A stretch of DNA of 61,496 nucleotides from JAFAXD01 sp035472475 (GTDB taxonomy: Bacteria; Pseudomonadota; Alphaproteobacteria; Rhizobiales; Xanthobacteraceae), in NCBI GenBank assembly GCA_035472475.1, contig DATIPA010000202.1:1-61496 (forward strand). Reading direction: 5' to 3'. Positions within the stretch are counted from its first letter, which is position 1, and the number at the start of each line of letters is the position of its first letter. The notes below the pieces were generated by a model. It saw nothing but the letters and a program-made list of their open reading frames with translations, did no database searches and was not told the DNA's origin. The position numbers were made by a program, and so were the translations under genes. Shown piece after piece: positions 42,058-51,018 of the stretch.

Positions 42058-43011
42058 TCAGCTCTGCAGCGGCATATCGATGATCGCGAGGCGCTGCTGG
42101 CCCTGCTTGAACTTCACCTCGGTGATGCCGAGCAGCTTGCGCAGCTGATCGTCCGGCACCTTCATCGGACCGGGCGATGGCGCCGAGCCCGGCGCCGGCT
42201 GCGGGAATGAGGTCGACGTCGCGGTGTGGAACGTGACGTTGCCTTCGACTTTCTGCATCACCTGGTGGATGTGGCCGTTGAGCACCGTGACCGAGCCGAA
42301 GCGCTTGACGAGGTCCAGCGCCTTGGCGCCGTCGTCGGTTCCCCAGCCCCACTGCTGATAGACCGTCCACAGCGGAACGTGGGCGAACAGCACGACCGGC
42401 TGGCTGGCCGAGCGTCCGCGCAGGTCGTCTTCGAGCCAAGCGAGTTGCGCGGCTCCGAGGTTCCCAAGTCCGCCGGCCTTGAGGTCCAACACGTTCACCA
42501 GGCCGACGAAGTGGACGCCGTTGGCGTCGAAACTGTACCAGCCGTCGCCCTGGGTGCCCTTGCCGTAGCGCTCGAGATAAAGCTTGTGCTCTTCATCGAT
42601 GACGTCGTGCTCGCCGGGGACGTAGTGCACATCGAGGCCGGCCTGCGAAATGAGGCTGTTGGCGTCGTCGAATTCCTTGACTTTGGAGAGGTGGGTAATG
42701 TCGCCCGTGTGGATCATGAACGCGGGCTTGACCGGCAGCGCTTTGATCTTGCCGATCGCGGCGTTGAGCGTACCCATGGTGTCGGGGTTGGCGGGCTTGT
42801 CGAACCCGATGTGGCTATCGCTGATCTGCATGAACGTCACGGCGCCGGCGTCCGCCGCCACCGCCTCGCCGACGATGCCAAGCGAGCGCGGTACGCCACC
42901 GGACACAGTCCACAGCACGCCAGCACCGGCCCAGGTCATGCATTCAAGCACCTTGCGCCGATTGAGCGCGGTCGGTTCGCGACGATCGGCTTCGTTATCG
43001 AGATCCTTCAT
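42058..43011 (-). CDS. Exported calcineurin-like metallophosphoesterase
   Basis: A 317-residue phosphoesterase. The five metal-binding blocks are present: QISDSHIG (DxH), IHTGDITH (GD), VPGEHDV (G[N/E]HD), LFAHVPLW and LNGHIHQ (GHxH). The N-terminus has NRRKVLECMTWAGAGVLWTV, a Tat-like twin-arginine signal, so it acts in the periplasm. The start at 43011 is preferred over the frame's 44 earlier codons, which look non-coding. It shares a transcript with the cupredoxin and is divergent from the lactate permease. Substrate unknown (CpdA-like, but exported). Confidence 0.88.
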   Translation of the reverse strand: MKDLDNEADRREPTALNRRKVLECMTWAGAGVLWTVSGGVPRSLGIVGEAVAADAGAVTFMQISDSHIGFDKPANPDTMGTLNAAIGKIKALPVKPAFMIHTGDITHLSKVKEFDDANSLISQAGLDVHYVPGEHDVIDEEHKLYLERYGKGTQGDGWYSFDANGVHFVGLVNVLDLKAGGLGNLGAAQLAWLEDDLRGRSASQPVVLFAHVPLWTVYQQWGWGTDDGAKALDLVKRFGSVTVLNGHIHQVMQKVEGNVTFHTATSTSFPQPAPGSAPSPGPMKVPDDQLRKLLGITEVKFKQGQQRLAIIDMPLQS

Positions 43012-43252
43012 GATTCTGCTCCCATGAAGCGCATTGCTTCCGGATGGGAGACTCGCCCGCGCCGACGGGCATTCCGGAAGCACACGGGTTCGTGAAGGGT
43101 CCCGCAAGATTCCTGGTGGTAGGGAAAAATACCCACTTTCCAAGACCCGGTTCAGCCCGCTAGGTTTCGTACAACCACCGGGCAGCGCTGCTCAGGCAGT
43201 CGGGACCCAACCCGACGCGCGCGACCGCCTGTTAATTTTGGGGAGGATCAAC

Positions 43253-44911
43253 ATGTGGAATCAAGTCTACGATCCGTTCAGCAATACCGTCTTGTCGACG
43301 ATCGCGGCCGCTCTACCGGTCGTGACACTGTTGGTCCTGATCGCATCCAACAAGGTGAAGGCGCATATCGCCGCGATCATCGCGCTGATTGTCGCCAATC
43401 TGATCGCCATCTTCGTGTTCACCATGCCGTCCGGGATGGCGCTGCGCGCAACGGTTTTGGGAGCAGTCACGGGGTTTTTCCCGATCGGCTGGATCGTGCT
43501 CAACGTCATTTTTCTCTACCGGCTCACGGTCGAGAAAGGCGCTTTTGAAATCCTGCAGACCACGATCGGCGGGGTCACCAAGGACCGCCGGCTGCAGCTT
43601 CTGCTGATCGCGTTTTCGTTCGGAGCGTTCTTCGAGGGCGCGTCCGGCTTCGGCACACCGGTGGCGGTGACCGGCGCCATCCTCATCGGGCTGGGGTTTT
43701 CACCGCTCGCCGCCTCCGGTCTCTCGCTCATCGCCAACACGGCGCCGGTGGCCTATGGGGCGCTCGGCACCCCGATCGCCGGACTGGCCAGCGTCACGGG
43801 TCTCGATCCCTTCCTGCTGGGCGCCATGGTTGGACGGCAGCTGCCGTTCTTCTCGCTGATCGTCCCGTTCTGGCTGATCTGGACCTTCGCGGGGCGGCGC
43901 GGAATGCTGGAGATCTGGCCCGCGATCCTGGTCTGCGGCGTGTCGTTTGCAATCCCGCAGTTCCTGATCTCGAATTTCATCAATCCATGGATCGTCGATA
44001 TCGGCGCCTCGCTGATCTCGATGGCGTGTCTCATCCTGTTCCTGCAGGTATGGCAGCCCCAGAAACTCTGGCTGTCGCCGGCGCTGCGCAGCCACGATGA
44101 CTCCGCTGCCACCATGGAACAAAAACCGCCCGCCAAGGTGATCGAGCCGACGCGTCAGCAGGTCTGGTGGGCGCTGATGCCGTGGATCATCGTGTGCGTC
44201 ATCCTGCTGATATGGGGCACCGACCTATTCAAGGCGTTCGTCAATCCGCCGACGACCTGGACTTTTCAGGTTCCGAACCTGCACGGGTTGATCAACAAGG
44301 TGCCGCCGGTCGTGACCAAGCCGACGCCGGAAGGCGCGGCATTCGCGTTCACCTGGCTGTCCTACACCGGCTCGGGGATGCTGATCGCGGCCATTATTTC
44401 AGGCCTTCTCCTGGGCTTTTCGCCGGTGCAGCTGGTGAAATCCTACGGCGCCACCATCAAGGTGTGCGCCTACTCGCTCGTCACCATCGCGGCGATGCTG
44501 GCGATCGGGACGCTCACCCGGCTGTCGGGCATCGACGCCACGCTCGGCCTCGCGTTCGCAGGCGCCGGGGTGCTCTACCCGTTCTTCGGCACGTTGCTGG
44601 GTTGGTTGGGCGTTGCGCTGACCGGCTCCGACACCGCGTCGAACATCCTGTTCGGCAACCTGCAGCGGATCACGTCGGAGCAGCTGGGCCTGTCGCCGAT
44701 CCTGATGAGCGCCGCCAACTCGTCGGGCGGCGTCATGGGCAAGATGATCGACGCACAGTCGATCGTGGTCGCCTCGACCGCGACCAACTGGTTCGGACAC
44801 GAAGGCACGATCCTGCGCTTCGTATTCTGGCACTCGATCGCGCTCGCCTGTCTGGTCGGCGTCCTGGTGATGCTGCAGGCCTACCTGCTAACCGGCATGA
44901 TTGTGCACTGA
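43253..44911 (+). CDS. L-lactate permease, LctP family
   Basis: A 552-residue inner-membrane transporter with about 13 helices, for proton-coupled lactate/glycolate uptake. Signature regions: FGAFFEGASGFGTPVAVTGAIL, NTAPVAYGALGTPIAGLASVTG, LTGSDTASNILFGNLQ and MSAANSSGGVMGKMIDAQSI. The ATG at 43253 has a strong site (GGGGAGG seven bases before). No lactate dehydrogenase gene is adjacent. It is followed by a weak hairpin terminator (44918-44936). Confidence 0.95.
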   Translation: MWNQVYDPFSNTVLSTIAAALPVVTLLVLIASNKVKAHIAAIIALIVANLIAIFVFTMPSGMALRATVLGAVTGFFPIGWIVLNVIFLYRLTVEKGAFEILQTTIGGVTKDRRLQLLLIAFSFGAFFEGASGFGTPVAVTGAILIGLGFSPLAASGLSLIANTAPVAYGALGTPIAGLASVTGLDPFLLGAMVGRQLPFFSLIVPFWLIWTFAGRRGMLEIWPAILVCGVSFAIPQFLISNFINPWIVDIGASLISMACLILFLQVWQPQKLWLSPALRSHDDSAATMEQKPPAKVIEPTRQQVWWALMPWIIVCVILLIWGTDLFKAFVNPPTTWTFQVPNLHGLINKVPPVVTKPTPEGAAFAFTWLSYTGSGMLIAAIISGLLLGFSPVQLVKSYGATIKVCAYSLVTIAAMLAIGTLTRLSGIDATLGLAFAGAGVLYPFFGTLLGWLGVALTGSDTASNILFGNLQRITSEQLGLSPILMSAANSSGGVMGKMIDAQSIVVASTATNWFGHEGTILRFVFWHSIALACLVGVLVMLQAYLLTGMIVH

Positions 44912-44917
44912 ACCGCC

Positions 44918-44940
44918 GGCGCAAACGTCTTGCGCCGTTT
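44918..44940 (+). terminator. Candidate terminator after lctP
   Basis: GGCGCAA (44918-44924), five-base loop, TTGCGCC (44930-44936), then GTTT. A perfect 7-bp stem seven bases after the stop codon; the T-run is short. Confidence 0.5.
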
Positions 44941-45040
44941 CAACGCAGCCCCGACCGCCGCGTGATCCCGGCGATGTTCCTTGATCACGTTCACGCGCCC
45001 GCTAGACTGCGTGCGCTTCAACAACTTTCGGAGGAAGCTC

Positions 45041-45619
45041 ATGCCCGCACAACGCCGACCCGGCCGTACCGCCCTGTTTGGATACACGCTTTTGACGGCG
45101 TTATGTTTTGGCGGCATTGCCGCCGCCGAGCCCTTCAGCGTCACATCGTCGTCGTTCAAGGACGGGGCTGTGCTCGACAAGAAATACGTTGGCAACATCA
45201 AGACCAATCCGAATTGCGTCGGCGAAAATGTCTCGCCGGCCCTGTCGTGGTCCAACCCACCCGCCGACACGAAGAGTTTTGCAATCCTCGTGATTGATCC
45301 GGAAGGTCGGGCGCCGGCAGGTGTGGCTCATTGGGTCAGCTACGGGATCCCAGCGTCCACAACCGGATTCGCCGAGGGCGAGGTCAGTGGCCCGTCCAGC
45401 AAATACGTGGGCGGCAAGAGCACCATGAGCCTGCCGAACTACATGGGCCCCTGCACGCCGGCTGGTGTCGGGTTCCACCACTATACATTCATTCTGATGG
45501 CCACTGACCTGGAGCCGACCGCGTTAGCGCCGGGTTTGACGCGCGAGGAGCTGACCACCGCCCTCACCGGCCATGTCAAAGGCTCGACCGGCATCGTTGG
45601 CTTGTTTGGCCGGCCGTAG
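45041..45619 (+). CDS. Exported YbhB/YbcL (PEBP-like) protein
   Basis: A 192-residue protein with a signal peptide ending CFGGIAAAE. The mature part has the bacterial PEBP landmarks: NVSPALSWSNPPADTKSFAILVIDPEG (the DPDAP-like strand), VAHWVSYGIPAS, and GFHHYTFILMATDLE near the ligand pocket. GGAGGAAGCTC precedes the ATG at 45041. Such proteins bind anions or phospholipid-like ligands; the in vivo role is unknown. It converges on eutC across a short hairpin. Confidence 0.92.
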   Translation: MPAQRRPGRTALFGYTLLTALCFGGIAAAEPFSVTSSSFKDGAVLDKKYVGNIKTNPNCVGENVSPALSWSNPPADTKSFAILVIDPEGRAPAGVAHWVSYGIPASTTGFAEGEVSGPSSKYVGGKSTMSLPNYMGPCTPAGVGFHHYTFILMATDLEPTALAPGLTREELTTALTGHVKGSTGIVGLFGRP

Positions 45620-45631
45620 CGGCATCCTGAG

Positions 45632-45650
45632 GCGCACGTACTCCGTGCGC
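45632..45650. terminator. Hairpin between convergent genes
   Basis: GCGCACG (45632-45638), loop TACTC, CGTGCGC (45644-45650): a perfect 7-bp stem in the 52-bp gap between the PEBP-like gene and eutC. It could end transcripts from both sides, though there is no T-run. Confidence 0.4.
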
Positions 45651-45671
45651 GTTCGTCCCATCCGTGTGATC

Positions 45672-46454
45672 TCAATCCGGAAGCAGCCGCTCGGTCGTAT
45701 CCTTCAGGGCGACGCCGGATGTCCGGCGCGCCCGCATCGCTTGTAGGAGGTGCACCAGCGTGAACGCGGCGTCGGCATAGCCGATGCCCTCGGAGCGGAT
45801 GTTGGAGATGCAATTGCGCTGCGCATCGGTGGTGTGCGGGCCCGGCTGCCAGGTCAGATAAGCGCCCATGCTATCGGGCGCCGACAGCCCCGGCCGCTCG
45901 CCAATCAATACGACGACGCTGTCGGCGTTGAGCGCGCGCGCAACCGCATCCCCGATCGCAACCCGCCCCAGGCGCACGAGGATCAGCGGCGCGACCTGCC
46001 AGCCCGCCCCGGCGAGCTTGGGCAGCGCTTGCGCGAGCAGCGGTGGCGCGTGCGACTGCACGGCGCGCGCCGAGAGGCCGTCGGTTACCACAAATACGAC
46101 GTCGTAAGCTTGCGCCCGCGGCGTAAGCGATGCCGCCTCGGCAGTGGCAAGGCGCCGGCCGAGGTCGGGCCGCAGCAAGTACTGCGCGCGGTCTGCAACC
46201 GCGCTCGAGACCGCGTGCACCGGGAGCCCGAGCGCGGAGAGGTCGGCGAGCAGTTTGGCCTCATCGAGCGGCGCGTGCACGGCATCGCGGGCGCGCGCAT
46301 GGGCGAGGCGAAAATCGAGCAGTGGCGCGGTCGCCAGCGATGCGCCGGTACGCGCAAGCCCGATCCGGGCGGCGGTCGACTGGCGCAGCGCCACCCAAGG
46401 GTCGCCCGCTGCGTCGTCCGCGCCACCACCGCCGATCTTCGGAGGCTTGTGCAT
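45672..46454 (-). CDS. eutC: Ethanolamine ammonia-lyase small subunit
   Basis: A 260-residue light chain of the B12-dependent enzyme that converts ethanolamine to acetaldehyde and ammonia. Diagnostic segments: STAARIGLARTGASLATAPLLDFRLAHARARDAVH, QYLLRPDLGRRL, VVFVVTDGLSARAV, VVVLIGERPGLSAPDSMGAYLTW, and RNCISNIRSEGIGY with the conserved Cys-Asn. It follows eutB by nine bases. Length is close to the short form of the family (no long N-terminal extension). No reactivase EutA, no shell proteins and no aldehyde dehydrogenase are beside it. Confidence 0.95.
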   Translation of the reverse strand: MHKPPKIGGGGADDAAGDPWVALRQSTAARIGLARTGASLATAPLLDFRLAHARARDAVHAPLDEAKLLADLSALGLPVHAVSSAVADRAQYLLRPDLGRRLATAEAASLTPRAQAYDVVFVVTDGLSARAVQSHAPPLLAQALPKLAGAGWQVAPLILVRLGRVAIGDAVARALNADSVVVLIGERPGLSAPDSMGAYLTWQPGPHTTDAQRNCISNIRSEGIGYADAAFTLVHLLQAMRARRTSGVALKDTTERLLPD

Positions 46455-46463
46455 GCTGCGCCC

Positions 46464-47840
46464 TTACGCCGGCAGCAGCGCGCGCAGCCGTGCCGGCACG
46501 GCGCGCGTTCGAACGCGCTCGGCCGCGTCGAGCAAGCCCTGGCGCTCAAGCCACGCCTCGAATTCGGGGGCCGGGCGGCGATGAAACAGTTCCCGCATCG
46601 CCAGTGCATCGTGGAACGACGTGCTCTGATAGCCGAGCATGATATCGTCGGCGCCCGGGACGCCCATCACGTAGGTGACGCCGGCGGCGACCAGCAGCCC
46701 CAGCAGCGCATCCATGTCGTCCTGATCGGCCTCGGCGGGGTTGGTGTAGCAGACATCGCACCCCATCGGCAGGCCGAGTAGCTTACCGCAGCAATGATCT
46801 TCCAGCCCGGCGCGGATGATCTGCTTGCCGTCGTAGAGATATTCCGGCCCGATGAATCCGACCACGGTGTTGACCAGCAGCGGCTTGAACGCGCGCGCGA
46901 CGCCGTAGGCGCGGGCCTCCAGGGTCTGCTGATCGACGCCGTGGTGCGCGTTCGCCGACAACGCGCTGCCCTGCCCGGTCTCGAAGTACATGACGTTGTC
47001 GCCGATCGTGCCACGGTGCAGCGCGAGCGCGGCCGCGCGCGCCTCTCGCAGCAGCGCAAGGTCGACCCCGAAGCTGCGGTTGGCGGCTTGCGTGCCGGCG
47101 ATCGATTGAAACACAAGATCGACTGGCGCGCCTTGCTGGATCAGTCCGAGCGTCGTGGTGACGTGGGCCAGCACGCAACCCTGGGTCGGGATGTCGAGCT
47201 TCTGGCGCACGTCGTCGAGCAGACCCAGCAGCGCGCGCGTACGCTCCGGGCTGTCGGTTGCCGGATTGATCCCGATGACCGCGTCGCCGGCACCGAGCAA
47301 CAGGCCGTCGAGGATGCTGGCGGCGATGCCGCGCAGGTCGTCGGTTGGATGATTGGGCTGCAAGCGCACCGACAGGCAGCCCGGCCGTCCGAGCGTGTTG
47401 CGGAACCGGGTCACGACCGAGCACTTGGCCGCGATCATCATCAGATCCTGCAGCCGGCAGATCTTGCAGACCGCGGCGACCATTTCCGGCATCAGGCCGG
47501 GAGCCAGCGCAGCAAGCGTCTCGCCGGTGGCGGTGTCGGAGAGGAGCCAGTCGCGCAGACCACCCACCGTCAGGTGCGCGATCGGCGCAAAGGCCGGCGC
47601 GTCGTGGCTGTCGATGATCAGCCGGGTGACCTCGTCGGCCTCGTACGGCACGACATGCTGGTCCAGGAAAACCCGCAACGGCAGGTCGGCCAGCGCCGAT
47701 TGCGCGGCGACCCGCTCCTCCTCGCTGCCGGCCGCTACTCCCGCCAGAACGTCGCCGCTGCGCAGCGGCGACGCCTTCGCGAGCAGCGCCACCAGGTCTT
47801 CAAAAACGTGGTGCTGGTTTGCGATGCTCGCGCGGTACAT
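46464..47840 (-). CDS. eutB: Ethanolamine ammonia-lyase large subunit
   Basis: A 458-residue TIM-barrel catalytic subunit. FEDLVALLAKASPLRSGDVLAGVAAGSEEERVAAQ at residues 13-47 is the conserved N-terminus, supporting the ATG at 47840. Further landmarks: RPGCLSVRLQPNHPTDDLRG, GINPATDSPERTRALL, YFETGQGSALSANAHHGVDQ and GLPMGCDVCYTNPAEADQDD. The first 41 bases overlap the end of the periplasmic ClpP-fold gene, so it is probably translated by coupling. It works with eutC downstream; ethanolamine would be a nitrogen or carbon source. Confidence 0.95.
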   Translation of the reverse strand: MYRASIANQHHVFEDLVALLAKASPLRSGDVLAGVAAGSEEERVAAQSALADLPLRVFLDQHVVPYEADEVTRLIIDSHDAPAFAPIAHLTVGGLRDWLLSDTATGETLAALAPGLMPEMVAAVCKICRLQDLMMIAAKCSVVTRFRNTLGRPGCLSVRLQPNHPTDDLRGIAASILDGLLLGAGDAVIGINPATDSPERTRALLGLLDDVRQKLDIPTQGCVLAHVTTTLGLIQQGAPVDLVFQSIAGTQAANRSFGVDLALLREARAAALALHRGTIGDNVMYFETGQGSALSANAHHGVDQQTLEARAYGVARAFKPLLVNTVVGFIGPEYLYDGKQIIRAGLEDHCCGKLLGLPMGCDVCYTNPAEADQDDMDALLGLLVAAGVTYVMGVPGADDIMLGYQSTSFHDALAMRELFHRRPAPEFEAWLERQGLLDAAERVRTRAVPARLRALLPA

Positions 47841-49092
47841 AGCGTCCTACCGGAGGATTCGCGCCGCAGGATTTGCGCAACGCGCCGAGCGCAGTCGACA
47901 AGCCGAGCGTGGAGAGTTTGATGGCGCGCGGCGGATTGCCGAGCTCAGCCGCCGAGTCCGTCTCGAGAATATCGATGGTCGGATGGCTCGCTGCCACCTC
48001 CAGGAACTCGAGCGAGGTTGATGCGGTACGGCCGTCCGTGACCCGCCCGGCGTCAATCAGTTCCGTCTTGCTGATCGGGCTTGTCTTCGGAAAGCTCAGA
48101 CCGACCGGACCCGCGGCCAGACTGATCGCGGCCCAGGTGGTTGCGTCAGGTTTCGGCGGCGCCCCCTTGTCCGGCACAAGTTCGCGCTCGTAGCGCACGT
48201 TGATCCGGGACGGCTCCCCGCAGCTCAGCCGCACCAGGCTGGTGCGGAACTCGTCCGGGCGCACGCCGTCCGCGTGGGTAAAGAGCTTGATCACGCTCGC
48301 ACGCTGCGTCGCCGAGGCCTCGACCACCGTCCAGGGCGTCTCCTGAAAGCTGCTGGTATCGATCCGGAAGCGCGCAAGTTCATTGCGGCTCAGGATGTGC
48401 ACCTTCTCAAACGGAACCTTCTGGATCGCCCCGTACAGGTCGTCGCTGATACCCATTTCGTGGATGTAGTTGCGCAGTTCGAGATTGAACGACGCAAGCT
48501 GGACGTTGGCGAACAGCCGCTCCCATTCCCCGATGTAGGGAACCTTGCTGGCGTGGATGCCGACGCGTGCCCCGGGCGGCACGTGACGCACCTTGGCGCC
48601 GATCAGCGCGTAGACGCACGACGAGTTGCAGCCGGCGTTGATGCCGCGCCAGCGCGCCAGCAACGGCGCCCCCGACCGCTTCATCGCCCGACAGACCGCC
48701 TCGCTCTTGCCGATGCACCCTTCCGGAATGGTCCTTGCCACCCCGGCGGTCATCCCGCGTTCGTGCAGCATGCGGCCGATGGCGAGCCCGTTATCGGTGA
48801 GCCCGCCGGGCGAATAGAAATAGATTGGCAGCGTGCGGCCGGACGTTTGCTTGAGGAAATGGCGAAACCGTTCGGCGGCGCCGGAATCGAACTGGCCTTC
48901 GGCCGCGATCCATTCGCTGCAGCCGGGCCCGCACGCGTTCGGCTCACCCTTCGCGAGGTAGAACAGCAACGGCGAGCGCTCGATCTCGACGTGCTCGCGC
49001 GGTGTGGCCGGAGCGCGTTGCGCGCCTGCGTCCGCAGTTGCGGCAAGCAAGCCGATCGCCGAAGCCGTGATGAATAGCGCTCGCCTGAGCAT
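47800..49092 (-). CDS. Periplasmic ClpP/crotonase-fold protein (COG3904-like)
   Basis: A 430-residue protein from the ATG at 49092, with signal peptide RRALFITASAIGLLAATADAGA. Residues about 85-215 look like the ClpP/SppA fold: PIYFYSPGGLTDNGLAIGRMLHERGM (oxyanion strand and helix), then CNSSCVYALIGAKVRHVPPGARVGIHASK where the nucleophile helix would be. This is the layout of COG3904 predicted periplasmic proteins. The C-terminal half has no recognised domain. It overlaps eutB by 41 bases on the same strand. Catalysis is uncertain; CNSSC could also form a disulfide. Confidence 0.7.
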   Translation of the reverse strand: MLRRALFITASAIGLLAATADAGAQRAPATPREHVEIERSPLLFYLAKGEPNACGPGCSEWIAAEGQFDSGAAERFRHFLKQTSGRTLPIYFYSPGGLTDNGLAIGRMLHERGMTAGVARTIPEGCIGKSEAVCRAMKRSGAPLLARWRGINAGCNSSCVYALIGAKVRHVPPGARVGIHASKVPYIGEWERLFANVQLASFNLELRNYIHEMGISDDLYGAIQKVPFEKVHILSRNELARFRIDTSSFQETPWTVVEASATQRASVIKLFTHADGVRPDEFRTSLVRLSCGEPSRINVRYERELVPDKGAPPKPDATTWAAISLAAGPVGLSFPKTSPISKTELIDAGRVTDGRTASTSLEFLEVAASHPTIDILETDSAAELGNPPRAIKLSTLGLSTALGALRKSCGANPPVGRYVPREHRKPAPRF

Positions 49093-49124
49093 TGTTTCGT
49101 AACTGGCTCCGTCCCGCCACATCT

Positions 49125-50771
49125 CTAGATTTGCACCGCCGGCAGCGGCGCGCGGCCCCGGATCATATCAGCCGCCTTTTCGGCAATCATGATGGTGGGG
49201 GCGTTGGTGTTGCCCCCGATCAGCGTCGGCATCACGGACGCGTCGACCACCCGCAGGCCGTCGACGCCGCGCACCCGCAATTCGGAATCGACCACCGCAT
49301 CGCCATCCCGGCCCATCCGGCAGGTGCCGACCGGGTGGAACACCGTGCCGACGGTATTGCGGATGTAGTCGCGCAACGCATCGTCGCTTTGCACGCCCGC
49401 GCCGGGCCGGAACTCCGGCCCGCGCACCTTGTCCCAGGCCGGTGCCGCCAGCAGCCGCCGGCTGAGCTTGAGCCCGCGCAGCATGAGCTCGAGGTCGTCC
49501 GGGTGCGACAGGAACTGCGCCTCGATGCGCGGCGCAGCGTCCGGATCTGCGCTGGTCAGCAGCACCTCGCCGCGGCTTTTCGGGCGTAGCAGTACGGTGA
49601 CGAGCCCATAGCCGTGGCCGAACCCGGTGCGGCCCTCGGGCACCCGGTGCGCGGGCAGCAGGATGAATTGAATGTCCGGCCGGTCGAGGGTCGGACCGGT
49701 GCGGATGAACCCGCCCGCATGGAACAGGTTGTTGGCAAGAATGCCGCGCCGGAACAGGAGGTATTGCAGCACGTTCCACGCGCCCCAGGGAAGCGCGCGC
49801 CACGAAATCCCGTACGGAATGGTGGTCGGGCTGAGATGCTGGACCGCGGCCGCGAGGTGATCCTGCAGATTGCGCCCGACGCCGGGCAGGTCGTGCACGA
49901 CATCGATCCCGTGCCGGCGCAATTCGGCCCCGGGGCCGACGCCGGAGCGCATCAGGATCATCGGCGAAGCGATCGTTCCACCGCAGATGATGATTTCACG
50001 CCGGGCGAACAGCTGCTGGGGCGTTGAGCGGACCCGCAAGGCCACACCGCTCGCGCGCCGGCCCGTGAAGGTGATGCGATCGACTTGAGCGTGGGTGATC
50101 ACGCTGAGGTTCCGGCGCGCGCGTGCCGGGTTGAGGAACGCGGTTGCGGTCGAAACCCGGCGCCCGTTGAGATGGGTCGACTGCCGGCGCCCAAAGCCCT
50201 CCTGCTGCGCGCCGTTGAAGTCCTTGGTGAGCGGCATCTGCATTGAAGCCGCTGCCGCGCACATCATATCGACCAGCGGACTGTAACTGTCGGCGTCGCG
50301 CACGTTCATGAGGCCGCCCTTGCCGTGATAGGCCGGGTCGGTGTCCCCGAACTGTTCGTTGTTCTCGGATTTCTTGAAATAGGGCAGGACGTCGCGAAAC
50401 GCCCAGCCGCTGTTCCCGGCCGCCGCCCAGTCGTCGTAGTCGAGCCGGTGGCCGCGCATGTAGACCATGCCGTTGATGGAGCTCGATCCGCCCAGCACCT
50501 TGCCGCGCGGAATATAGATCGCGCGTTGCGCAGCCTGATCCTGCTGGGTGGTCCAGTAGCGCCAGTTGAGCCTGCGATGATGCATCAAGAAGCCGATGGC
50601 GAGCGGAATGTGAATCAGCGGGTTGCGGTCGCGCCCGCCCGCTTCGATCAGGCACACACGCACGCTTTCGTCCTCGCTCAAGCGATTGGCGAGGACGCAG
50701 CCGGCCGAGCCGGCGCCGACGATGATGTAATCGAACGTATCCGCCCGCTCGGGCGCGCGCGTATCCCGCAT
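49125..50771 (-). CDS. GMC family FAD-dependent oxidoreductase (choline dehydrogenase-like)
   Basis: A 548-residue flavoenzyme that oxidises an alcohol. FAD-binding FDYIIVGAGSAGCVLANRL at the start, PROSITE 1 region PRGKVLGGSSSINGMVY, then IIICGGTIASPMILMRSGVGP, and the C-terminal active-site region VFHPVGTCRMG with His, ending NTNAPTIMIAEKAADMI. The start at 50771 puts the FAD motif at residue 13; the upstream part of the frame is not conserved. It is divergent from a second GMC gene at 51019. The substrate is unknown; no regulator lies in the gap. Confidence 0.92.
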   Translation of the reverse strand: MRDTRAPERADTFDYIIVGAGSAGCVLANRLSEDESVRVCLIEAGGRDRNPLIHIPLAIGFLMHHRRLNWRYWTTQQDQAAQRAIYIPRGKVLGGSSSINGMVYMRGHRLDYDDWAAAGNSGWAFRDVLPYFKKSENNEQFGDTDPAYHGKGGLMNVRDADSYSPLVDMMCAAAASMQMPLTKDFNGAQQEGFGRRQSTHLNGRRVSTATAFLNPARARRNLSVITHAQVDRITFTGRRASGVALRVRSTPQQLFARREIIICGGTIASPMILMRSGVGPGAELRRHGIDVVHDLPGVGRNLQDHLAAAVQHLSPTTIPYGISWRALPWGAWNVLQYLLFRRGILANNLFHAGGFIRTGPTLDRPDIQFILLPAHRVPEGRTGFGHGYGLVTVLLRPKSRGEVLLTSADPDAAPRIEAQFLSHPDDLELMLRGLKLSRRLLAAPAWDKVRGPEFRPGAGVQSDDALRDYIRNTVGTVFHPVGTCRMGRDGDAVVDSELRVRGVDGLRVVDASVMPTLIGGNTNAPTIMIAEKAADMIRGRAPLPAVQI

Positions 50772-51018
50772 GGCAACCAGCACCCCGTGCGTTTCCGGAG
50801 CTAGCAGAACCCCATTGCGCCCGCTGCCGCAAGAGGACGCCGGCGGCCAAGCTCCGTTTTCGCAAGCCTGCAATGAACCAAACCTCTGGCAAACTTGAGG
50901 CGATAGCGGCGCTCCTCTATCGTTGGCGCGCAATATTTTGCGTGGTCAACGACGGGTGCGTTCCAGCGGGACGCAATCAAATGGGGCGGAACGCACATGA
51001 CCCGGGACGCAACTTCCC

